This document shows, in pieces, positions 57,368-64,000 of a stretch of DNA of 64,000 nucleotides; the stretch's first letter is position 1; each line of letters begins with the position of its first letter. Origin of the DNA: JAXHUH01 sp034211175 (lineage in GTDB: Bacteria > Actinomycetota > Acidimicrobiia > Acidimicrobiales > CAIXPF01). The stretch lies in contig JAXHUH010000014.1 in the NCBI GenBank assembly GCA_034211175.1, forward strand, positions 1 through 64,000, written 5' to 3'. The notes beneath the pieces were generated by a model, which ran no database searches, was not told the DNA's origin, and saw nothing but the letters and a program-made list of their open reading frames with translations. The position numbers and the translations under genes are program-made.

Positions 57368-58174
57368 TCACGCCTCGCTCGTGGGCGAGGTGCATCCTCC
57401 GGGTCGGAGACCGGTGACGAAGCGGGTGATGGCGGCGATGGTGGCGTCCGGGGCCTCGAGGTGAGGGGCGTGGCCCACGCCGTCGAGGACGAGGCGCTCG
57501 CACGGGCCGGAGACGCCGGCTTCGATGGCGTCGACCTGGGCGAGCGTGCCGTACTCGTCGGCCAGGCCCTGGATCACGAGCACTGGGGCCTCGATGGCGC
57601 CGAGGCGGTCGGTGATGTCCCAGGTCCGGAACGCCCGCGAGAGCCACACGTCGTTCCAGCGCCGGAAGGTCGCGGTGGCGTCGTCGTGGTGGCGGCTCAT
57701 GCGCTCGGCCAGGTCGGTCGTGTCGAACCGGTCGCGCACCGCCTCGATGGAGGCCACCGTCACGTCCTCGACGAACACGTGGGGCGCCAGCAGCACGAGG
57801 CCGGCGACGTCGTGGCCGGCGCCGGCGTGGAGGAGGGCGATCGATGCGCCGTCGCTGTGGCCGATGAGCACCGGCCGCTCGATCCCGAGTCGGTGCAGCA
57901 GCGCGGGCAGCACGACGTCGGCCTCGTGGTGCATGTACGACACCGGCGCCGGCTCGGTCACGACGACGCTGCGGCCGTGCCCGTGGCGAGAGTAGACGAG
58001 CGTCGTCGGGGCGCCGGTCGCGGCGCGGACCCGGTCGGGGACGTCGCGCCACAGCCCGACCGACCCGAGGCCCTCGTGGAGGAACACCAGCGGCGCCCGG
58101 GTGGCCGCGGTCGGGTCGGGAGCCGGCTCGAGTCGGTGCTCGATGGGGCCACGCCCGATGTCGACCAGGGCCAC
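57368..58174 (-). CDS. Alpha/beta hydrolase
   Basis: 268 residues from GTG 58174, seven bases after the CoA-ligase stop (TTG 58189 is an alternative). Motifs: FLHEGLGSVGLW (oxyanion), nucleophile GHSDGASIAL (Ser), late Asp in GLADEYG, and GVGHAPHLEAPD (His). HEGLGS replaces the usual HG, seen in a subgroup of hydrolases. The tight linkage to a benzoate-CoA-ligase-like enzyme suggests hydrolysis of an ester or thioester in the same pathway. Confidence 0.85.
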   Translation of the reverse strand: MALVDIGRGPIEHRLEPAPDPTAATRAPLVFLHEGLGSVGLWRDVPDRVRAATGAPTTLVYSRHGHGRSVVVTEPAPVSYMHHEADVVLPALLHRLGIERPVLIGHSDGASIALLHAGAGHDVAGLVLLAPHVFVEDVTVASIEAVRDRFDTTDLAERMSRHHDDATATFRRWNDVWLSRAFRTWDITDRLGAIEAPVLVIQGLADEYGTLAQVDAIEAGVSGPCERLVLDGVGHAPHLEAPDATIAAITRFVTGLRPGGCTSPTSEA

Positions 58175-58179
58175 GTCGA

Positions 58180-59766
58180 TCAGTGCCAACGGCAACGGGA
58201 CCGTGCGCCGCGCAGCACGTCGCGTCGGATCTTGCCGCTGTGGGTGGTCGGGAGTGCCTCGACGACGACGATGCGTCGCGGGACCTTGTGGGGTGCCAGC
58301 AGGGTCCGGCAGTGGACCTCGAGCCGTTCGGTGTCGAGGCGCCATCCGGCACGTGCCGCCACGTACGCGACCGACGTCTCGAGGCCGTGCCGGTTGCGCG
58401 CACCGACGACCGCGGCGTCGGCGACGCCGGGATGGTCCACGAGGACGGCCTCGACCTCGGCCGGGGCCACCCACTGGTCCTTGACCTTGATCATGTCGTT
58501 GCTGCGCCCCAGGAACGTCCAGTAGTCGTCCGAGGACCGACAGTAGACGTCCCCGGTGCTCAGCCACCGGTTCGCCAGGTCGTCACCCACCGGTGCGTCC
58601 GGCGGTGTCGCCGGCAGCGGGGCGGCAGCGTCGGCCACCGCCACCGACGGACCGCGCACGACGAGGTGTCCCGGCGTGTCCGAGCCGAGGATCTCCCTGC
58701 CCTCGTCGTCGACGAGCCGCAGCTCGTACCCGGGCACGGGCATGCCGCTCGTGCCCGGTCGGTTCGCGTCCGGCGCGTTCGACAGGAAGATGTGGAGCGC
58801 CTCGGTCGTCCCCATGCCGTCGATCATCGGGACCTCGAAGCGCTCGTCGAACTGGCGGTGCAGCTCCGCCGGCATCGCCTCCCCCGCGGTCACGGTCAAC
58901 CGCAACGAGCGCAGGTCGGCCGCCGTGGCGCCCGACTCCACGAGCGCGGCCACGACCCGCGGGCTCGTGAACAGCAGCGTCGGCCGGTCGCCGCGCACGA
59001 GATCGACGATGCCGGCCGTGGTGGGTTGCGCGGGGTCGACGATGCTGGTCGCGCCGACGGCGAACGGGAACGTCAACGAGTTGCCGAGCCCGTAGGCGCA
59101 GCTCATCCTCGGCACCGACAGGAAGCGGTCGTCCCCGGTCGCGCCGAGCACGGCCCGGGCGTAGCCGTCGGCGGAGGCCTCGAGGTTGCCGTGGCGGTGG
59201 ACGACCGCCTTGGGCAACCCGGTCGTGCCGGACGTGTACAGCCACGGTCCGGGCGCGTCACGGGTCGTGTCGGCCACTGGCATCTCGGAGCAGTCCTCGA
59301 ACGACGACCACGGGTGGACGCCGACCCGGCCGGTGGTGGTCGTGGCGTCGACGGTGTCCCCGCATCCGACCACCACGACGCTGCCGGTCGTCGGGGACGT
59401 GGCCAGGAGCTGCTCCACGTCCCGCCGATGTGCGCCGCCGATCACGACGGCCGCCGCCTCGGCGTCGGCGATCATGGCTCCGAGGTCCGAGGCCGGGAAC
59501 ACGGTCGGAAGTGGCGCGGGCACGACGCCCGAGCGCAGCGCGCCGAGGAACCAGGCGAAGAACGCCTCACCGTCGTCGAGCACCAGCGCGACCCGGTCAC
59601 CGCGCCGGACGCCGAGCTCGGCCAGCGCCCGCTGGGCCCGCCACACCTCCGAGAGCAGCGCCCGGTAGGTCGTCGAACGGCCACGGCAACGGATGGCGAC
59701 GCGGTCCCCGCCACCACGCGCGACGTGACGATCCACGAGCCAGCTCGCGGCGTTGTAGGTCCTCAT
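58180..59766 (-). CDS. AMP-binding acyl/aryl-CoA ligase (benzoate-CoA ligase-like)
   Basis: 528 residues. ANL-superfamily adenylate-forming enzyme: P-loop YTSGTTGLPKAVVH (177-190), YGLGNSLTFPFAVGAT, MGTTEALHIFLSN, STGDVYCR, hinge WTFLGRSNDMIKVKDQWVAPAEVE, and the catalytic C-terminal Lys in THSGKIRRDVLRG. The SNDMIKVKDQWV hinge and overall layout resemble benzoate/4-hydroxybenzoate-CoA ligases. ATG 59766 follows GAGGGAGATGG. The promoter (TACAAT) lies ~150 bp upstream within a palindrome. Confidence 0.9.
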   Translation of the reverse strand: MRTYNAASWLVDRHVARGGGDRVAIRCRGRSTTYRALLSEVWRAQRALAELGVRRGDRVALVLDDGEAFFAWFLGALRSGVVPAPLPTVFPASDLGAMIADAEAAAVVIGGAHRRDVEQLLATSPTTGSVVVVGCGDTVDATTTTGRVGVHPWSSFEDCSEMPVADTTRDAPGPWLYTSGTTGLPKAVVHRHGNLEASADGYARAVLGATGDDRFLSVPRMSCAYGLGNSLTFPFAVGATSIVDPAQPTTAGIVDLVRGDRPTLLFTSPRVVAALVESGATAADLRSLRLTVTAGEAMPAELHRQFDERFEVPMIDGMGTTEALHIFLSNAPDANRPGTSGMPVPGYELRLVDDEGREILGSDTPGHLVVRGPSVAVADAAAPLPATPPDAPVGDDLANRWLSTGDVYCRSSDDYWTFLGRSNDMIKVKDQWVAPAEVEAVLVDHPGVADAAVVGARNRHGLETSVAYVAARAGWRLDTERLEVHCRTLLAPHKVPRRIVVVEALPTTHSGKIRRDVLRGARSRCRWH

Positions 59767-59917
59767 CCATCTCCCTCACGAGGCGCGCCGCGCAGCGTCA
59801 CGTTCCGCTGCGGTTCCGCCGTCGGGCCGCCCATCGCGGCTCATCACGTCCGCGGCGATCGCCGGCGGACTCGCGCGCGGTCTCCGGCGCGCCCGAACTC
59901 CGACCCGTGGTCGGTAG

Positions 59918-59932
59918 ATGAATTGTATTCGT
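59918..59932 (-). promoter_or_regulatory. CoA-ligase promoter within a 15-bp palindrome
   Basis: Minus-strand TACAAT (59927-59922), a near-consensus -10, is embedded in ATGAATTGTATTCGT (59918-59932), an imperfect palindrome. It lies in a 261-bp intergenic region otherwise without coding signal. Confidence 0.5.
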
Positions 59933-60027
59933 GCGGAGGTCCTACACCGAGTGCCCTTCGTCTCACCTCATGTGGCCAAGGGGCCTGACCGTGAGGCCAG
60001 GAAATCGGCGATCGGTGAGGTCCCTGG

Positions 60028-60576
60028 TCAGCGGCGTCGGGCGAGCAGCGACGCCACGCCGTCACCCTCGTCGTGGCGCAGCACCTCGAGATCGCCGAAC
60101 GCGTCGAGGAGCTCTCCCGCCGCAGCGGCGTGGGGCGACGTGCGGTCCTCCCGATCGACGACCGACAGCACGGTGAGCGCGAGGAGGCCGCCGGGCGCCA
60201 ACCGCTCGGCGAGCGGGCCGTACAGCGCCGGGTCACGGAACCGGTTGCACACGACGAGGTCGAACGCCCCGTCGGCCTCGGGCGGCAGGCCCTCGTCGAG
60301 ATCGACCCGTACCAGGTCGATGCGGTGACCGACCTGGTGGGCGTCGGCCAACGCAGCGGCCCGCTCCAGGGCGATCGGGGAGACGTCGAGCGCGACGACG
60401 TCCAGACCCCGCATCGCGCACCACACCGCCGCGCCACCGAGACCGCAGGCCACGTCGAGCACCCACCCCGTCTCGTGGAGCAGGTCCTCGTGGCCGGTCA
60501 ACGCCTCGGGCGGCGACGGCGGGGCATGCTCGGCGGCGTCCCACCGACGGTCCCAACGATCCCGATCACTCTCCAC
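60028..60576 (-). CDS. Class I SAM-dependent methyltransferase
   Basis: 182 residues from GTG 60576, preceded by GAGGTGTCGG; GTG 60591 is an alternative. Motif I: WVLDVACGLGGAAVWCAMRG; then VVALDVSPIALERA, DLVVCNRF and LAPGGLLALTVLS. Typical of small Methyltransf_25 proteins (tellurite-resistance TehB-like). Substrate unknown. The next gene upstream on the strand is the alpha-mannosidase. Confidence 0.85.
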   Translation of the reverse strand: MESDRDRWDRRWDAAEHAPPSPPEALTGHEDLLHETGWVLDVACGLGGAAVWCAMRGLDVVALDVSPIALERAAALADAHQVGHRIDLVRVDLDEGLPPEADGAFDLVVCNRFRDPALYGPLAERLAPGGLLALTVLSVVDREDRTSPHAAAAGELLDAFGDLEVLRHDEGDGVASLLARRR

Positions 60577-60619
60577 CCGACACCTCACCACACGTCACCG
60601 ACGGCGCATGATCGCACCG

Positions 60620-63600
60620 TCACGACCAGTTGGTGGACGACCCCCGTTCGATCACCACGAGCGGTGCTGCGGCCGAGTAGCGCACGGTCGGGCCGAACAC
60701 GGCCCGCACCAGCACCCACCACACGCCGGGGTCGGCATCGGGTGGTGCCGTGACGGGCACGTGGACCTCGGTCTCCTCCGCCGGGGGCAGCACCAGCGGC
60801 ACGGCACCGGGGACGAGCGCCCACGAGCCCCACGGGCCGAGCGCCTCGATCTCACCCCACAGCTCGATGGCGGCGCGGTTGTGCAGCGTCGCGGCGACGA
60901 GGCCGCTCCCGCCCGGCGTGACCTCGACGGTGGAGGGCGAGGTGATGACGTCGACGACGTGGTCGATCGTCGTCGTGCGGGTCACGACGCGCTCGTCGTA
61001 GGCGTCGAGCGCGGCCGTGCCGTCGACCCTGGCGACGACACGCAACACGTCGACGGCGGTACCCGACATCAGGCCCGTCGCCCCGTCGAACGGCCGGACG
61101 TCGAGGGGGACGACGACGTGCCCGCCGGGCGCCACGGTGACGCGCCGGCGCTCGGGCCGGGCCCGCCAACCCGGGGGTGCGGTCAGGTCCAGGCGCGCGA
61201 CCAGCACGTCGTCGATCGTGTTCGATGCCACGGTCGCGCTCCACCGACCGGGCAGCGGGTTGCGCCGATCGGCGGGCAGGTGGAGGTGCACCGCCAGAGC
61301 GGCGACGCCGCCGCGGGCCGGACCGCGGTTCTGGACCCAGTACCGGGAGAACGTCGGGACCAGGGCGGCCGCTGGTGCCTCGGTCCCGGCCCCGTTCGCC
61401 GGCGTTGCGGCCGCCTCGATCGGCGAGCGCAGGTTCGCGACCAGTGTGACGCCGCCGAACCCGCCGAGCCGGCTCCTCACCGCCCGGTTGTCGACGAGCT
61501 CCGCGCCCTCGACGGCGGCACCCGCCTCGACGATGGCGCCCGCCTCGACGGTCTCGTCGGCGGTGTCGGCCGGATCCGCGACCTCGTCCCCGCGCACGCC
61601 GTCCTCGCCTTCGGTCAGCGTCGTCGCGGCGACCGCGGCGATGTCGACCGGAAGGTGGACGGCGACGTCGGTCGCCTCACCGAGGACCTCGGAGCACCGG
61701 ACGGTCACGGCGTCGACCTGCGGCCGGGGCGACCGGTACCCGTCGGCGAGCGGATGTCCCGCCGCCTTGAGCGCCACGACCTCGACGGAGGCCGGTTCGA
61801 CCGCGACCGGCCGCTCGGCGGCCGGGCGCGGCCCGTCGTGGGCGGGCTCGAGCCGGGCGAGCAGCGGCCGCGCCACGGCGGCGGCCTCGCCGGCGATGTC
61901 GGCGCGGCGCCAGTCGCCGTCCCGGGCGACGAGCGAGAGCTCGAAGCGGTGGCTCCAGTGCTGGAGCCCGAACCCCGACCCGTCGGGCATCGTCCGCCGG
62001 GGCGGGTCGATCCACTGCCCCGACGGCCACGCGGTCGACGCCCGGAGCAGCGAGACGTGGATGGCGCCGCCGGCGTCGATGGCAAAGCCCGGGGTGCCCC
62101 GGTTGATCACCGCGACCGTGCGGTCCTCGACCGACGGGTCGGCACCGGCACCGCCCGGGGCGGGGTCGGCGGCGGTGATCGTGTGGTCCCGGTCGAGCTC
62201 GGTGACGATGGCGTCGACCTCGGCGGCGAGCGCCGCGGGGTCGGCGCCGACGATCGCCAGCACCGGGAGTGCGTCGTCGGAGCGCAGGTCGGCACCGGCG
62301 CGCCAGATGTCGCGCAGCGGCGCCGCGGCGGGGATCCACGCCCGCGCCGCGCCCCGGCGATCGAGTGATGCCGCCGTGGTGCCACGGTGTGGCGGCGACG
62401 CGGCCAGCACACGCTCGGCGAACCGGTTGGACGCACCGCACCCGATGGCGATGCGCACGTCGGGCAGGTTCGAGTCGAGGGCCAGGTTCCCGTAGCGGGG
62501 CCCGTCGGCCCGGGTCGTCGTCGCCGTGACCCCCGAGCGGGCCAGGGCGGCAACGAGAGACCGAGCCGCGTCCTCGGTCCCGTGACCGCCGACGATCACC
62601 TCTGCGCACCCGATGGCCCGGGTGGTCGCGACCACGTCAGCCCCGCCGTCGCTTCCGCCACCGTGGCCGGCAGGCTCGGGCACGAGCCGAACCGCCGCGG
62701 TGCGGCTGGACGCGCACCACCGGTGAGCCGGGCTGTCGAGGGTCCACGGGTGCTCGGCCGCGTCGACCTCGATCAGGCCGAACCCGCGGCCGACGGCCGC
62801 CTCCCCCACCTCGGCGACCGGCATCGACCCGTGGACCGGGCACGGCCAGCGGAGCCGGAGCAGGTGGTCCGAGCCGCCGAGCCCGTGGACCGCGACCTCG
62901 ACGTCGACCCGGTCGACGCCGGCCCACAACGCGACCGTCGTGACGTGGCGGCCGTCGCCGATCGGGCCCTCGACCACGACCCGCTCTCCGGCCGCGCTGC
63001 GCTCGACGGTCACGGTCGCCGGCTGCTCGGACGAACGCTCCGGCGGCCCGCTCGGCGACAGGTGCCACGGCCCCTCGCCGTGGAGCGGATGGGTCGGGTA
63101 CTCCGGGTAGAGCAGCAGCTCGTTGCCGACGTCGCCCTCGGCGATCCGCTCCCGACCGGACGCGACCTCGACCCAGGAGGACATGCAGCCGCCGCGCGCC
63201 GGGTCGAACCGGAGGCGGTGGTGGTCGTTGGCGATCTCGACGGCCCCCGACCCCGGCGCGGTCGCACGCTCGGTCGTCCATGCCGAGCGGGCAGGAGCCG
63301 GCACGAGGCGGAACGTGCGGTGGCCGATGCCGGGCACGTCGGGGGCGACGAACCGGACCCGGGCGCCCCCACCGTCGAGGTGCTCGGCCACGCTCGCAAC
63401 GGCGTGGCCGTGCTCGTCGACGACCCCGAACCCACCGGCCGGCGCCATCGCCTGTGCGGCGTCGGCGTCGAGCGTGACCGCGACCACGTCGGTGCGGGTC
63501 CGGGCGACCGGGTTGAACACCACCACGGCGGCGCCGTTCCCCCGGGTGTCGATCGTCGCCGCCAGCTCGCGGGTGGCGTCGTCGCGCACCCCGGCGGCGA

Positions 63601-64000
63601 GATCGTGGGCCCGGCGCCATCCGGCGAGGAGGTCGAGGTAGACCTGATCGGACTCGGTGCCGGTGACGGCGTCGTGGTGGGCGCCGTAGATCAGCAGGCG
63701 CCACGCCTCCTCGAGCGCCGCGTCCGGGTACGGCGCACCGGTGAGCACCGACGCCAGCGTCGCCCACATCTCGGCCTCACCGACGAGCTGCTCCCCCGCC
63801 CGGTGGGCCTGCTTGGTGTCGATGTAGGACACGTCCTTGCCCGTGTACACCGGGTTCATGTCCCGGCTCTGGGGCAACGGGGCGCCACGACCGCCCGACG
63901 CCGCCCCACCCGACCCGGTCCCTCCCGACACGAGATGGCCCCGCACGGCGTCGAGGAACCGGGTCGGCGTCGAGCACTCGATGCGGGGCCAGCACCACCG
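60620..64000 (-). CDS. GH38-family alpha-mannosidase, partial (runs off window)
   Basis: At least 1126 residues are visible; the reading frame continues beyond 64000. Near the window edge ECSTPTRFLDAV and then IYGAHHDAVTGTESDQVY mark the end of the catalytic domain and the GH38 middle domain. A large C-terminal beta-rich part follows (NDHHRLRFDPARGGCMSSW, MPDGSGFGLQHWSHRFELSL). The catalytic N-terminal domain with the nucleophile Asp lies outside the window. There is no sign of a signal peptide in what is visible. Likely degrades alpha-mannosides; glycosyl hydrolase partners are not in view. Confidence 0.85.
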   Translation of the reverse strand, partial: RWCWPRIECSTPTRFLDAVRGHLVSGGTGSGGAASGGRGAPLPQSRDMNPVYTGKDVSYIDTKQAHRAGEQLVGEAEMWATLASVLTGAPYPDAALEEAWRLLIYGAHHDAVTGTESDQVYLDLLAGWRRAHDLAAGVRDDATRELAATIDTRGNGAAVVVFNPVARTRTDVVAVTLDADAAQAMAPAGGFGVVDEHGHAVASVAEHLDGGGARVRFVAPDVPGIGHRTFRLVPAPARSAWTTERATAPGSGAVEIANDHHRLRFDPARGGCMSSWVEVASGRERIAEGDVGNELLLYPEYPTHPLHGEGPWHLSPSGPPERSSEQPATVTVERSAAGERVVVEGPIGDGRHVTTVALWAGVDRVDVEVAVHGLGGSDHLLRLRWPCPVHGSMPVAEVGEAAVGRGFGLIEVDAAEHPWTLDSPAHRWCASSRTAAVRLVPEPAGHGGGSDGGADVVATTRAIGCAEVIVGGHGTEDAARSLVAALARSGVTATTTRADGPRYGNLALDSNLPDVRIAIGCGASNRFAERVLAASPPHRGTTAASLDRRGAARAWIPAAAPLRDIWRAGADLRSDDALPVLAIVGADPAALAAEVDAIVTELDRDHTITAADPAPGGAGADPSVEDRTVAVINRGTPGFAIDAGGAIHVSLLRASTAWPSGQWIDPPRRTMPDGSGFGLQHWSHRFELSLVARDGDWRRADIAGEAAAVARPLLARLEPAHDGPRPAAERPVAVEPASVEVVALKAAGHPLADGYRSPRPQVDAVTVRCSEVLGEATDVAVHLPVDIAAVAATTLTEGEDGVRGDEVADPADTADETVEAGAIVEAGAAVEGAELVDNRAVRSRLGGFGGVTLVANLRSPIEAAATPANGAGTEAPAAALVPTFSRYWVQNRGPARGGVAALAVHLHLPADRRNPLPGRWSATVASNTIDDVLVARLDLTAPPGWRARPERRRVTVAPGGHVVVPLDVRPFDGATGLMSGTAVDVLRVVARVDGTAALDAYDERVVTRTTTIDHVVDVITSPSTVEVTPGGSGLVAATLHNRAAIELWGEIEALGPWGSWALVPGAVPLVLPPAEETEVHVPVTAPPDADPGVWWVLVRAVFGPTVRYSAAAPLVVIERGSSTNWS

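Noticed and set aside
60608..62495. Plus-strand open frames of 490-590 codons opposite the alpha-mannosidase
   Set aside because: Products are Arg/Asp/Gly-rich and low-complexity, with no recognisable domain; the minus-strand GH38 gene explains the region.

Overview
This window looks like a piece of a high-GC (roughly 70% or more) actinobacterial chromosome. The reasons are strong G/C third-position bias, many GTG starts, leaderless promoters of the TANNNT type, two F420-type luciferase-like oxidoreductases, an SCO6745/SalK-family protein, an RskA-type sigma/anti-sigma pair and a dense set of acyl-CoA enzymes each paired with a TetR or MarR regulator. A member of the Acidimicrobiia (Iamia/Ilumatobacter-like) is my best guess, by inference only. 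The sequence is draft quality: there is a run of ten N (49962-49971) inside a permease gene, and three genes carry small indels that break or extend otherwise clean reading frames. I see no rRNA, tRNA, IS element, prophage or CRISPR array.

Layout. 1-5.6 kb: a minus-strand oxidative set (FAD monooxygenase, epoxide hydrolase, luciferase-like oxidoreductase) divergent from a TetR gene across two copies of one operator, then a second TetR. 6-7.2 kb: a single-chain protein made of two almost identical MarR domains. 7.3-13.4 kb: EthD-like protein, HisC-like aminotransferase with a MarR, then an acyl-CoA dehydrogenase divergent from a MarR-thiolase-SDR operon through a symmetrical promoter/operator. 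13.5-16.6 kb: TVP38-type membrane protein and an ECF sigma factor overlapping an anti-sigma-like membrane protein with a sialidase-type (Asp-box) outer domain. 16.6-21.3 kb: TetR, two crotonases, a SalK-family protein and an SDR; two promoters share an 18-bp box at identical spacing. 21.3-25.6 kb: siderophore-interacting protein, the arginine succinyltransferase genes astA-astD, and a cupin divergent from a MarR across twin operators. 26.3-30.7 kb: tyrosine phosphatase behind a G12 tract, MscS channel, two-component system and a 32-residue membrane micropeptide. 30.7-40.6 kb: assorted metabolic genes, including two frameshifted ones. 40.6-46.9 kb: ABC transporter with PadR, a decayed cation antiporter, a small winged-helix gene, and a 2-phosphoglycerate-kinase/HAD pair ending in a 48-bp tandem repeat. 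46.2-53.3 kb: sigma/anti-sigma pair, a secreted CSLREA beta-helix protein, and an amine permease with a copper amine oxidase. 53.6-64 kb: lipoprotein, GAF-LuxR regulator, metallophosphatase, alpha/beta hydrolase with a benzoate-CoA-ligase-like enzyme, methyltransferase, and a GH38 alpha-mannosidase that runs off the window.

The main theme is locally regulated catabolism of acyl-CoA, aromatic, amine and arginine substrates, each module with its own repressor and a visible palindromic operator. The most unusual items are the near-identical tandem MarR fusion, the sigma/Asp-box anti-sigma pair, the repeat and hairpin elements that contain the stop codons of convergent gene pairs, and the shared box in the crotonase/SalK promoters.
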